DNA of 14,687 nt from Avoscillospira sp045580485 (lineage in GTDB: Bacteria > Bacillota > Clostridia > Oscillospirales > Oscillospiraceae), in the NCBI GenBank assembly GCA_045580485.1, contig JAZNNW010000107.1, positions 1 through 14,687 of the forward strand. Reading direction: 5' to 3'. The notes under the pieces are model-generated. The model had not been told where the DNA came from and made no database searches. It was given only the letters and a program-made list of their open reading frames with translations. Shown piece after piece: positions 1 through 9,300 of this stretch. Each line of letters begins with the position of its first letter. Position 1 is the stretch's first letter. The translations under genes were made by a program, and so were the position numbers.

Positions 1-36
1 ATCCGTATTGGTAGTGTCGAGATTCCGGTTGGGTAA
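1..36 (+). CDS. possible 3' tail of an unidentified plus-strand gene
   Basis: Frame 1 of the plus strand is open from the window edge and reads IRIGSVEIPVG before a TAA at 34-36. A strong hairpin followed by a T-rich tract begins about 25 nt later (63-97), which is where a terminator of such a gene would sit. Eleven residues are too few to identify a family, and another frame is also open here, so this is only a plausible gene end running toward the minus-strand operon. The gene body would lie left of the window. Confidence 0.3.
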   Translation: MRIGSVEIPVG

Positions 37-55
37 TCTCTACACAAGAAACATG

Positions 56-97
56 AAAAAAGGCGCAGCTTCCGTCCGGAGGCTGCGCTTTTGTTTT
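56..97. terminator. bidirectional intrinsic terminator
   Basis: GCGCAGC (63-69) pairs perfectly with GCTGCGC (82-88). The stem extends inward through TTCC/GGAG to a 4-nt loop. On the plus strand it is followed by TTTTGTTTT (89-97). On the minus strand it is followed by the complement of the A run at 56-61, a T6 tract. It can therefore end both a plus-strand gene arriving from the left and the minus-strand operon ending with the relaxase at 300. Confidence 0.8.
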
Positions 98-153
98 GAA
101 AATGGCGAACTGAAAGAGAGCGGAAGATTAGCGAAACATACTTGGCAAGCAAT

Positions 154-175
154 GCACGGCGATAGCCACTCGTGC
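154..175. repeat. short inverted repeat (5-bp arms)
   Basis: GCACG at 154-158 is the reverse complement of CGTGC at 171-175, with a 12-nt interior that can partly pair (GGC GATA GCC). It is the weakest of three consecutive inverted repeats in the non-coding region after the relaxase gene. Confidence 0.45.
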
Positions 176-178
176 AAA

Positions 179-214
179 ATTTATAAGCCCCTGCCGAAGC
201 AGGAGCTTATAAAT
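179..214. repeat. long inverted repeat with tetraloop, candidate oriT or RNA hairpin
   Basis: ATTTATAAGC (179-188) is a perfect reverse complement of GCTTATAAAT (205-214). Inside, CCTGC (190-194) pairs with GCAGG (199-203) around a CGAA loop, interrupted only by one C/A mismatch. The total is 15 paired positions out of 16. No T tract directly follows on either strand, so it is not a classic intrinsic terminator. Its place next to the relaxase gene fits a relaxase recognition hairpin, but a structured RNA is equally possible. Confidence 0.65.
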
Positions 215-248
215 CGCTTGTCTGGGAAACATCCCCGAACCCCTTTAA

Positions 249-265
249 CACAGATTTCATCTGTG
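249..265. repeat. perfect 7-bp inverted repeat with 3-nt loop
   Basis: CACAGAT (249-255) and ATCTGTG (259-265) are perfect reverse complements separated by TTC. It lies about 35 nt beyond the relaxase stop codon, between that gene and the longer hairpin at 179-214. Confidence 0.55.
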
Positions 266-299
266 GCTACGCATCGTTCCGGCGCTAAATTGAGGACGA

Positions 300-1697
300 T
301 CATTCACGACCCGGCTCTTTTTCTTTGCGCTTTTCTCGTTCCTCAAGATCGCGCAATTCTTCGTAATTTGCCTTATGAACGGTAAGGTCTCTCAGCTCAT
401 CACGAACTTTTTTGAGTTCGGCATACGCTTCCTTTTTCGCAGTTAGCAGGTCGGCAAATTCCACTTGCAGGCTCTTGACGGTCGGGAGCTTTTTTACTCC
501 CATTTCATCAAAAGCCTTTTTCGCCGCTTTGTGGATGATGATGTCTGCCTCGTGTTCCTCCAAAAACTTTTTAGAGTAACCAGACTTCCGGTAGGCAACA
601 TACACATCCCTGGTTTTTGAATAATTGACGATATGGGTCTTTAAGACATTGATCTCGGCAAGACGGTTTTGAGCTTCTGTGATTTTCGCAGAAAGCTCTT
701 TTTCTTTTGCCGACAGCTCTACATTGCGGTCTGCCATCACCTCATAGCTGAATCCGTGCTCATCCATATAGAGCTTGGTTTTTGCCATGCGCTTTAGGTT
801 CTCAACCGTAGCCCAACGGCGATAGCCCTCACCCTTACCGGCGGCAAGTTTGGCTTGAATGTCGATGATGCTTTGCGGTCTGTTTGCATCCCACACCATT
901 CTGCGCTTCTTGGGCTGATGGACTTTTTGACCTTTTAAGATCGCACGGATTGCATCCTCGGAATACTCATCGCCCAAAGTGTACATACGGATGTTTTGTT
1001 TGAAGTCGGCATGAGTGAAAGTGAGATGCTTTCCTTTTTTGACTTTGAAGCCCTGCTCGGCAAGCAGAGCGAGGAACGCATCGAAGTCATGGGGCTTCTG
1101 CTCCAGAGCTTCATCAATGGCAATTCGCAAAAGTTCACGGTGCGACGGTTTACCCTTAAAGCCATGCCACTTGTTATAAGCGGAGCTGCCACGCTGCGGA
1201 TTTGCAATTACCGACAACTGATGTTCGGTGCAGATCAGATCGCTGAGCCTTGCTATGGCTTTGCTTGAATTTCTGAAATTGCGAAACTTCCGTTTGCAAT
1301 CAAGCGTTACGGCGTTCCAATAGATATGATTGTGGATATGGGCTTTGTCTGTATGGGTGCAAACAAAGAAAGCGTGTTTTCCTTTCAGAAAACGAGAAGC
1401 AAAATCATATCCGATTTGGTTTGCTTCCTCCGGTGTAACCTCACCGGGTTTGAAAGATTGTCGCACTTGGTAAACAAGCACATCGTTCTTTTCGTGTTTT
1501 CCGGTAAAGTGTTTGTATTGCCTTTTTGACACTAACACCTCTGCCGCAAAGGAGCGAGGATCGCAGGCATAGGCAGAAGTCAGTTCACCGTCATTTGTCT
1601 TTTCGGGATTTAATCCATAATCGGTTCTATCGGAAATGGATTGAGCGAGCGTTTTGCCCTTGGTAATGTGCATGGGAATTATGCGAGTGGTTGCTAT
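300..1697 (-). CDS. MOBP-type relaxase (relaxase/mobilization nuclease), probable AUA start
   Basis: This is a conjugative relaxase, the endonuclease that nicks one strand at oriT and stays bound to the 5' end during transfer. Numbered from the proposed start, the protein has the TDY segment with a candidate catalytic Tyr27 followed by NPEKT, then the metal-binding three-histidine motif HTDKAHIHNH (about 115-124), as in MOBP/VirD2-like relaxases. The C-terminal half (about 270-465) is rich in Lys and Glu and looks coiled-coil, probably for MobC or DNA contacts. The first ATG (1673) would give 457 residues but has no ribosome binding site at a usable distance. A perfect AGGAGG at 1707-1712 lies 9 nt before an in-frame ATA (1695-1697). 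From there the protein begins IATTRIIPMHI, matching from memory the family's usual M-ATTR-type start. An in-frame TGA (1704-1706) excludes a longer form. The gene follows a terminator, so its expression may be limited. Family call is sure; start is likely but not certain. Confidence 0.93.
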   Translation of the reverse strand: MATTRIIPMHITKGKTLAQSISDRTDYGLNPEKTNDGELTSAYACDPRSFAAEVLVSKRQYKHFTGKHEKNDVLVYQVRQSFKPGEVTPEEANQIGYDFASRFLKGKHAFFVCTHTDKAHIHNHIYWNAVTLDCKRKFRNFRNSSKAIARLSDLICTEHQLSVIANPQRGSSAYNKWHGFKGKPSHRELLRIAIDEALEQKPHDFDAFLALLAEQGFKVKKGKHLTFTHADFKQNIRMYTLGDEYSEDAIRAILKGQKVHQPKKRRMVWDANRPQSIIDIQAKLAAGKGEGYRRWATVENLKRMAKTKLYMDEHGFSYEVMADRNVELSAKEKELSAKITEAQNRLAEINVLKTHIVNYSKTRDVYVAYRKSGYSKKFLEEHEADIIIHKAAKKAFDEMGVKKLPTVKSLQVEFADLLTAKKEAYAELKKVRDELRDLTVHKANYEELRDLEEREKRKEKEPGRE

Positions 1698-1706
1698 ATA
1701 CGATCA

Positions 1707-1712
1707 CCTCCT
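1707..1712 (-). promoter_or_regulatory. relaxase ribosome binding site pointing to an AUA start
   Basis: The minus strand reads AGGAGG here, followed by a 9-nt spacer and then ATA at 1695-1697. No ATG, GTG or TTG lies in frame between the upstream TGA (1704-1706) and the ATG at 1671-1673. That ATG is 33 nt from this site, too far for normal initiation. Confidence 0.7.
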
Positions 1713-1718
1713 AAAGAG

Positions 1719-1753
1719 AAAAAGACGGACGCAGCCGAAGCCACGCCCGTCTT
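1719..1753 (-). terminator. intrinsic terminator between CD1845-type gene and relaxase
   Basis: On the minus strand AAGACGG (1753-1747) pairs with CCGTCTT (1728-1722). The stem continues inward through seven more pairs, three of them G-U, to a UUCG tetraloop, giving a 14-bp stem without bulges. A run of five T (1723-1719) follows. It lies after the CD1845-type stop codon and ends only 6 nt before the relaxase ribosome binding site, so relaxase expression from upstream promoters requires readthrough or antitermination. Confidence 0.85.
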
Positions 1754-1759
1754 AGATTC

Positions 1760-1784
1760 ACTTCTGCCCAACTTGGGCAGAAGT
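1760..1784. repeat. perfect 11-bp inverted repeat with 3-nt loop
   Basis: CTTCTGCCCA (1761-1770) and TGGGCAGAAG (1774-1783) are perfect reverse complements around ACT, and the flanking A/T at 1760 and 1784 extends the pairing to 11 bp. It starts 5 nt after the CD1845-type stop codon and precedes the terminator by 6 nt on the minus strand. It has no T tract. It could be a protein-binding palindrome, part of a regulatory leader for the relaxase, or an oriT repeat. Confidence 0.75.
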
Positions 1785-1788
1785 TAGT

Positions 1789-2079
1789 TTAACCGTAGAT
1801 CGCATCCTGCACGAAATAGCGAAATCTCTGCATCTGCCCAATCGTCCACGCCGCCAACATCGGCAATCCGATGGGACTAACGAGGAACGCAATTACCAGG
1901 ACGATGATGCCGTTGGTAAGGCTGTCGAGCAAGAGAATTGCAAGACCGAGGATACCGAGGATTGTGCCGATGATACCGAATACCCAAGCGGACAGTTTGA
2001 GCATCAAGGCGAATATCCAGATCACGACGGCGAGGATTGCAATTACGGGTGCGAACAATATCTTCAAAATGAACTTCAT
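1789..2079 (-). CDS. CD1845 family small membrane protein
   Basis: The 96-residue product is almost entirely hydrophobic, with three likely membrane segments at about residues 7-28, 30-52 and 55-80, followed by a short polar tail ending in Tyr-Gly. I recognise it as the small membrane protein named after C. difficile CD1845, found beside the mobilization genes of Tn1549-like elements; its function is not known. A strong AGGAGG-type site sits about 10 nt before the ATG. A 67-nt gap with a candidate promoter separates it from mobC, unlike the overlapping genes upstream. Its position suggests a membrane partner of the relaxosome or transfer machinery, which is inference. Confidence 0.85.
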   Translation of the reverse strand: MKFILKILFAPVIAILAVVIWIFALMLKLSAWVFGIIGTILGILGLAILLLDSLTNGIIVLVIAFLVSPIGLPMLAAWTIGQMQRFRYFVQDAIYG

Positions 2080-2106
2080 CGAAAGCCCCTCCTTTCTTCT
2101 GACTAT

Positions 2107-2135
2107 ATTTTACCGCAAGACGAGAAAACGGACAA
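2107..2135 (-). promoter_or_regulatory. candidate sigma-A promoter for the CD1845-type gene
   Basis: On the minus strand TTGTCC (2135-2130, 4 of 6 matches to the -35 consensus) and TAAAAT (2112-2107, 5 of 6 to the -10 consensus) are separated by exactly 17 nt. They lie in the only real intergenic gap of the operon and would start transcription about 20 nt before the CD1845-type start codon. Matches of this quality can occur by chance. Confidence 0.4.
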
Positions 2136-2146
2136 GGATGCCGAGG

Positions 2147-2485
2147 TCAGTCGATGGCTGCGAGCTTTTCAAGGACGCTGTTGTTAGCTTCCCAAAGCTG
2201 TTCAAGCATGGTTTTCATTTCTTGAATATCGTTCTCATAGACACGGTTCGTGGAGTTCACTCTACGAGCAATCTGATTGAAATTGTTGCTTGTGCGACGG
2301 AGCAAGGAGATCATATCTCGGAGTTCGGGCAAATCCAGTTTGACCACATATCCGTCGATAGCCATTCTACGAAGATATGCCGCCATGTTGATTGTTTCAG
2401 CCTGTGCCATGCGCCGATCAATCATAGCTCGTTCTTCCGGTGTTACACGGAATTTTACTTGAATGGGTCGATTGCGGTTTGCCAT
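2147..2485 (-). CDS. mobC: MobC-like relaxosome accessory protein
   Basis: The 112-residue protein has a ribbon-helix-helix-like N-terminus (about 8-51, with KFRVTPEE, then a helix and AAYLRRMAI). The MobC region follows at about 56-98, with the SNNFNQIARRVN segment typical of plasmid mobilization MobC proteins. Proteins of this family bind oriT and help the relaxase open and nick DNA. Its ATG overlaps the stop of the upstream DUF3848/3849 gene by one base (TAATG), and an AAAGGAGG site lies about 10 nt before it, so translation is probably coupled. Length is normal for the family. Two genes downstream is its expected partner, the relaxase. Confidence 0.92.
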   Translation of the reverse strand: MANRNRPIQVKFRVTPEERAMIDRRMAQAETINMAAYLRRMAIDGYVVKLDLPELRDMISLLRRTSNNFNQIARRVNSTNRVYENDIQEMKTMLEQLWEANNSVLEKLAAID

Positions 2486-3306
2486 TACAACTCAGCCTCC
2501 TTTGCTTTGCTCGGAGACTTTTTCGGCAAATCCGTTTTTGCCTCGTTCAGCTTTTGGAGAACAGACGGCTTTTTCTCTTTTGCAATCTCCTGTTCCTTTC
2601 GGAAACTGTTGACGAACAGATTGATAAGACCGGGATGAGCTTGGGTACATACATACTCGTGAGTACGCCTGCCGCCCCATGCGTTGTAGTCATTGGGAAC
2701 GGGAGCTTCCTTTGCCCACGCTTTGTTATCTGCAGAGATCCGTCCATCCCAATCTTTGTCCTGTACGGTGTTGGCGAGAACAAAGGCAACACGCTCCATA
2801 CCGAAGCGGTCGATAACCTCATTCACGTAAGAAGTGTCAAGACGGTTATCTCTGTAGTGATCGGCAATCGCATCTTCAATGGCGTTCTTGCAATCTACGT
2901 TTGCTCTGTGAGAGGCACGGTAGGTTTCAAGCTCTCCGTGCTCTTTTGCAAAAGTCGCAGAAAAGATATACACGGGAAGATTGCGAAGTGCTTCACGCTG
3001 AGCCTCGATATTCTTATCAGCTCGGCTTTCAATGCACTCTCTGATTGTGTCCATGTGGTCGCCCTCGATCTTCTCAAAGTCGTGGAAGATTTCATCCAAA
3101 GGCGATGGCGATGCAAGCAACGCTTTTGCACGTTCATCGCTCAGATCGTGATACTCCAGCGCAAGAACAATGTCCTCACGCATGACGTACTCATAGGCGT
3201 GATTTAAGATTTCATCGGGCGGCTGCGTGAGCAACCACCCTTTGAATTTCTCCTGTTCGGCAAAGAGCTTTTTGTAAAGCTCGGTATTCAATTCTTCATT
3301 GGTCAT
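2485..3306 (-). CDS. DUF3848/DUF3849 domain protein
   Basis: The 273-residue protein has two regions of unknown function common in clostridial conjugative elements. One is DUF3848-like at about 5-100 (EILNHAYEY, REDIVLALEY, DHMDTIR). The other is DUF3849-like at about 111-205 (AKEHGELETYRASHRAN and the DWDGRIS segment). The C-terminus carries KKPSVLQKL (245-253), a tail shared with two other proteins here. The start is taken at the ATG (3306-3304), with AGGAGG 7 nt upstream; a TTG one codon earlier is also possible. The ATG overlaps the stop of the giant gene (TGATG), so translation is likely coupled. No catalytic motif is visible and I assign no activity. Confidence 0.88.
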   Translation of the reverse strand: MTNEELNTELYKKLFAEQEKFKGWLLTQPPDEILNHAYEYVMREDIVLALEYHDLSDERAKALLASPSPLDEIFHDFEKIEGDHMDTIRECIESRADKNIEAQREALRNLPVYIFSATFAKEHGELETYRASHRANVDCKNAIEDAIADHYRDNRLDTSYVNEVIDRFGMERVAFVLANTVQDKDWDGRISADNKAWAKEAPVPNDYNAWGGRRTHEYVCTQAHPGLINLFVNSFRKEQEIAKEKKPSVLQKLNEAKTDLPKKSPSKAKEAEL

Positions 3307-6300
3307 CAAAGCACCTCCTCTTTGTGTTTCTTTGTCGGCCCTGTCTTGCTCGGCTTATCGTAGGAATGGAGCTTCTGCAGAACAGAGGGTTTTGCAGATT
3401 TGGCAACTTCGGTTTTAACCGGAGCTTCTTCTGCCAATGCTTCAAGCGGTGTCTTATCGTCGATATTCAGAGCGATGTTGAGTTCAGCCAATCTTGCAGA
3501 TTTCACTCTCAGCTCGTCCTCCTGTGGGAACGGCTTGCCAAGTTCTGCTTTGGCTGTCTCCATCTGCGAATAGAGACTTTCAAGTTTGCTCTGTGTGGTT
3601 GCAAGACGTTCAGCCATGCCATTCAGAGCGTTATCAATTCTCGTCAAATTACCACGAGGGTCTTTACCGAGAGTTACACGGTGGGTCATTTGTCCTTTGA
3701 GGGTCAGAACGTAATCACGCCCGAAGTCCTCCAAGGTCAGCGACATTTGGAATCCACGGTAGCTGCCGATCTGCACGGGGTCTAATCCCTTTACGTCCTT
3801 AAAGGCATCGACCAAGGCGGCACCGGCGTTCTCCTTATCGGTCAGAACGTCGCCACGAACCGTCATACCGGCAAAGCCATCAACGGGGTGCGGATGCTCG
3901 GCAAGGGTTTTCATATCGGCTTCAAAGCCTGCAATAAATCTTTTGCTCTGCTCAATCTGTTCGGGAAAATAACGCAAGAGATTATCTTCCAAACGATACT
4001 GCTGACTTTGGTGGTTTGCTTTCATCAGCTTCAAGCGAGCCACATCCACATCCAAGTCCATCTTTTCCTTAATGCGTTCATCACCGGCACACAGAGCTTT
4101 GATTTCCGCATAGGACAATGCGGTTTCATCAATATCATCACAGGCACGGACGGGCGATTTGCTTGTCATGATCTGGCTGATGAACTTCTGCTTGTTCTCC
4201 AAGGTCTGCCACAGATACGCATCGAAGGTTGCCTCGGTAACATAGCGGTAGATGTGAACTTCGGGGTTCATGTTGCCTTGGCGAATGATACGACCGCTTC
4301 GCTGTTCGAGGTCTCCCGGTCTCCAAGGTGCATCAAGGTCATGCAGAGCGATAAGTCTGTCCTGGACGTTCATACCGGCTCCCATCTTAAAGGTGGAACC
4401 CATGAGAACACGGACTTGACCGGAACGGACTTTGCTGAACAATTCCTTTTTGCGAGCTTCGGTATTTGCCTCGTGGATGAAAGCGATTTGCTCTCTCGGA
4501 ATACCTCGTGCCACAAGTTTGTCTCGGATGTCATCGTACACGGTGAAGCTCGGTTCTTCTGCGATGCCGTCTTTCTCTGCAAGGTGCTCTAACGCTCGGA
4601 TTTCCGGGCTATCGAGATTGCCTGCAGGAGCTTTGGCAGTTCTCTGTGAAGTCGTGCTTTTCGGTGTAGAGAGATCGCAGAAAACGAGCTGTGTCAGTTT
4701 GTTGTCATGACCTTCCTCCCAAATGCGGTGAATGTTATCCACACACATATTGACTTTGCTTGTCGGCTCGTCGGGAAGATTGGGATTGATGATACGCTGA
4801 TCGAGTCCGAGTTTACGACCGTCAGAGGTAATGCGAAGCATATTATCCACGGATGGATCAACCTTGCCCGAATGGACGGCGGCTGCTCTCTCGGAAAGCT
4901 CCTGTACCATCGCCTGTTGGATTTCTGTTGGCTGTGCAACTTCGTTGTGATAGATTGGCGTCGGAGTTGGCAGATTGAGTTGGTCGGCGGTTTTAATGTC
5001 TGCCGCTTCTTTGAACAGGTTCATCAGTTCGGGCAAATTAAAGAACTTCGCAAAACGAGTTCTCGCACGGTAGCCCGTGCCCTCCGGTGCAAGCTCAATG
5101 GCTGTTGTGGTTTCTCCAAAAGTGGAAGCCCAACAATCGAAGTGTGCCAAGCCTTTATTACGGATAGTGTCATGCTGCAGGTAACGCATCATCGTGTACA
5201 GCTCCGTCATGGAGTTTGAGACGGGCGTTCCCGTTGCGAATACAACGCCTCGGCTGTCGGTCAGTTCGTCGATGTAGCGGCATTTTAAGAGCATATCAGA
5301 GGACTTCTGTGCATCGCTGGTCGAGAGACCTGCGACGTTCCTCATTTTGGTGTAGAGGAACAAATTCTTAAAACTGTGCGCTTCGTCAACGTAGAGACGG
5401 TCAATACCGAGCTGTTCAAAGGTGATTACATCGTCCTTACGGGTGCTGTCCATCAACTTCTGCAGACGGGTTTCCAAGCCCTTTTTGGTTCTCTCCAAAG
5501 ACTTGATCGTGAAGCGTTCCGCACGGCTCGCTTTGAGTTCTTCAAGACCTTCTTCGATTTCTGCAATCTGCTCCTGCAGAAGTCGCTCCTGTCGTTCTTG
5601 CGATACGGGGATTCTCTCAAACTGGCTGTGTCCGATGATGATTGCATCGTAGTCGCCGGTTGCAATTCTGCCGCAGAACTTCTTGCGATTTCTCGGTTCA
5701 AAGTCCTTTTTGGTTGCGGCGAGAATATTGGCAGACGGATACAAACGGAGAAATTCACTTGCCCATTGTTCGGTTAAGTGGTTCGGAACAACGAACAGCG
5801 GCTTTTGGCACAAGCCGAGTCGCTTGCTCTCCATTGCGGCTGCTACCATTTCAAAAGTCTTGCCCGCACCAACTTCGTGGGCAAGGAGCGTATTGCCTCC
5901 GTAGAGGATGTGTGCAACAGCGTTCTTCTGATGCTCACGGAGTTTGATTTCGGGGTTCATACCGCTGAACACGATATGGCTTCCATCGTACTCACGAGGA
6001 CGGGTGGAATTGAAAAGCTCGTTGTACTTGGTTACGAGTTCCTGTCTGCGGTCGGGGTCTTTCCAAATCCAATCACGGAACGCATCTTTGATTGCCTGCT
6101 GTTTCTGCTGTGCAAGGGTCGTTTCCTTGGAGTTGAGTACACGGCGTTCACGCCCATCGGGGTCGGTTACGGTGTCATAGATACGCACATCACGCAGATT
6201 CAGAGTATCCTCCAAAATCTTGTAGGCGTTGGCTCTCTCTGTTCCGTAGGTCATATAGGCGTTTACGTCGCTGTAGGACGGCTGAGACTTGCCTGTAATG

Positions 6301-9300
6301 TTCCACTCTGCAGAGAACGGCGAATAGTTGACTTCGATGGATCTCCGCAGATAATACGGCGGCTCAAAGGTTTCCACCATGAACTGCTGGATATAGGACT
6401 TGTCAATCCACGTTGCACCCAGGCGAACCTCAATCTCAGAAGCATCAAGGTCTTTAGGCTGTGCCGTTTTCAGAGCTTCCACATTATCTAGGATGAAGTG
6501 GTGCTTTTCTGTTCCCTCGGTGTACTCCAAGGCTTTCTGATAGTAGGCGAGCTTTTCACGGACGTTACCGGAAAGGAAATCGTCTGCCGTTCTCCAAGTA
6601 TAGGAGCCGTCGGGCTTTCTGTTGAAATCCATATAGATAACGCCACGCAAATCGCTTGCGAGTTCTTCTTCGGTCTTGCCGGTGAGCTGAGACATATACG
6701 GCATATCAACCTTGGCTTTTTCTGCGATAGAAACTGCCAGAGCTTCCGAAGCGGTGTCAACGGATGTTACGACCTCGCTCGGCTTGATTGTGCGTTTGGT
6801 GAACATATCCGCTTTGCGTTTGAGATTGTTGTCCTCGTCGAGAACTTCCAAGGAGCAAAGCAGATAGTAGGAACTGTCATCGGCAAAGGCAAGAGCGTTG
6901 CCACGACTGTTGATAAGACCGTGCTTTGCGGTGAAATTGTCGTAGAGTTCGTTTAACTCTCTTTGGGTCTGTCGGATTGTCTCATCGGAGATATATCCGT
7001 CCATCTGCTGACCGATTAACTTCTGAACACAATCACGAAGCTCAACCATGCCCTTGACACGCTCCGTTGCCGTAGCGTTCAGTTCGGGCTTTACCATACG
7101 GCTGTTTTCTCTGTAGTAAACGTCGCCGTCCACTACGGTGTAACTGTAGTTCTTTACGTTGGGGTCTGCAGGAATGGAAGTGTCGATTGCTTCACCATCA
7201 CCGAGATCGGGCAGCTCTGCTTCGGTATAAGTGCCACGGATATACTTCACAGCATCGTGAAGCTGATCGGCAAGCTCCAAGCCCTCAATGGGTTCTACTG
7301 TAAAGTCCTGCTTGCCGTACTGTGTGCTCTCCGAGGTCTGCCGTCCGAGTATCATTTCGGGATGGTTGATGAAATAACTGTTGATGGCAAAGCCGTCATC
7401 GTTCTTGCCAAGGTGTACCCAATCGGGTTCGATCTCAATGGGTCTGTCTCGCTTCTGCAGGAAGATGATGTCGGACACGACTTCGGTTCCTGCGTTCGCC
7501 TTGAAAGCATTGTTCGGCAAACGGATAGCGCCGAGCAGTTCTGCTCTCTGAGCGATATACTTACGGACTTCGGGAGATTGCTTATCCATCGTGTATCGGC
7601 TCGTTATAAAAGCAACAACGCCGCCCGGTCTCACTTGGTCGAGAACCTTGGCAAAGAAATAATCGTGGATGGAGAAACCGAGCTTGTTATAAGCACGGTC
7701 GTTTACTTGGTACTGACCGAAAGGCACGTTACCAATAGCGAGATCGTAGAAATCCCGTCTGTCGGTGGTCTCAAAGCCAGCCACGGTGATGTCTGCCTTG
7801 GGGTAAAGCTGTTTTGCGATTCGCCCTGTGATGCTGTCCAGTTCCACGCCGTAGAGCTTACTGTTCTGCATCGCTTCGGGCAGACAGCCGAAGAAATTAC
7901 CGACACCCATAGACGGTTCCAAGATGTTGCCGGTTTCAAAGCCCATGTTACCTACGGCTTCATAGATTGCCTTAATGACAGTAGGGCTTGTATAGTGAGC
8001 GTTCAGCATAGAGCTTCGTGCTGCGGCATATTCTTCGGGTGAGAGAGTAGCGTACAGCTCCGCAAACTCGTTCTTCCAGTTGTCCTTTGTTTCATCAAAG
8101 GCATCTGCCAGACCGCCCCAACCGACGTACTTTGAGAGGATGACCTGTTCTTCGGGCGTTGCCTGTCTGCCGTCAAACTCCAATTCTTTCAGAAGATTGA
8201 TGGCATCCATGTTCATACGGAACTTCGCTTTTGCGCCACCTTCTCCCAAATGATCGTCGGTGATCTGGAAGTTGTGAAGTTCGGGCTTCGGTTTATCCGG
8301 TTCGGGTTCATTCGTGCGAATGGTCTGAATAACCACATCGTAAGGCAGATTGTTCTTTTCGCCGGGATAAACTGCCACGGTCTCGGTTGTGAACTGTTCA
8401 TCGTGAGGCACATCACGGTCGAGAATGGATTGGTTACGCTCGTCATGGTGAAGCAGCTCCATCAGCCGTTCCTTGCTTTCAGCACGGAAGATCGGATATG
8501 CCAAGGACGGATCACGGAGCTGTACGTCGAACAAACCGATGTTGGTGATCTCAAAAGCGGTGTCATCCAGATAGACGGTATCGCCAACCTTGAAAGGAAC
8601 ACCGGCGGCGGGGTCTCTCGGTTCGGTTTGAATGGTGCGTTCCTGTGCCTGCTCCACCACAGAGAAATAGCCTGTATCGAGATAGCGTTCAAAGGCGGTG
8701 CGGTCGAGCTTTACTGCTTCCTGTTCGGGTTCGCTCGGAATGGTGTACCACACATCGTCCTCATCTACTCGGTCAATGACAACGACGGTTTCTTTGTGTT
8801 CGACTTCAGCCGAGGAAATACCATCGCCAATGCGATAGGCACGTCCCGTAGGTGTTGTGAAAATCGGGTCTGTCGGCTCCATACCGTGAGTACGTTGAAT
8901 GTTTGCAAGGTACTGGGTGGCGTTATCCTGCTCGGCAAAGCGAAGGACTTGATTACCTTCCTCATAGAAGCGGTCAAGAGCCGCATCCCAAATGCCGGTG
9001 ATTCCACCTTCATTCATGTGCAGACGGATGGAAAAACGGTCGGGAGCGTCCATAGCGGTCTGCTCACGGCTGATCTGCTCAGCATCGTTCACGACTTGCT
9101 GAATGAAAGGGTCTCTGTCCAGAGCTTCGGGGTCAACCAATTCGCCGTTCACAATCCCACGTTCGGCAAGAGACTCACGAACGGCAATCGGGTCAACATC
9201 GTCCAGACGGTTGTATTCCTCTTGGGTGTAGAACCTGTCCTCTTTGATAAGCTGTGCAATACGGCGCTGTACCTTCGCCCAGGACATTTCATAATCAATG

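Larger units (their letters stand above)
98..299. other. non-coding structured region downstream of the relaxase
   Basis: About 200 bases between the terminator and the relaxase stop codon hold no convincing gene. An open frame crosses it on the plus strand but also runs through the terminator hairpin and into the antisense of the relaxase, so I do not call it. The stretch contains three inverted repeats, listed separately (154-175, 179-214, 249-265). In elements of this kind the mob genes usually lie close to the origin of transfer, so an oriT role is possible. A structured 3' UTR or small RNA is the alternative. I recognise no known Rfam-type structure. Confidence 0.5.

Noticed and set aside
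8..385. Plus-strand open frame of 125 codons at the left end
   Set aside because: It runs through a bidirectional terminator and three inverted repeats and then into the antisense of the relaxase; no recognisable domain.
935..1207. Second minus-strand frame inside the relaxase gene, considered as another nested gene
   Set aside because: Low-complexity Ser/Arg/Met-rich translation without family features, unlike the tnpV case.
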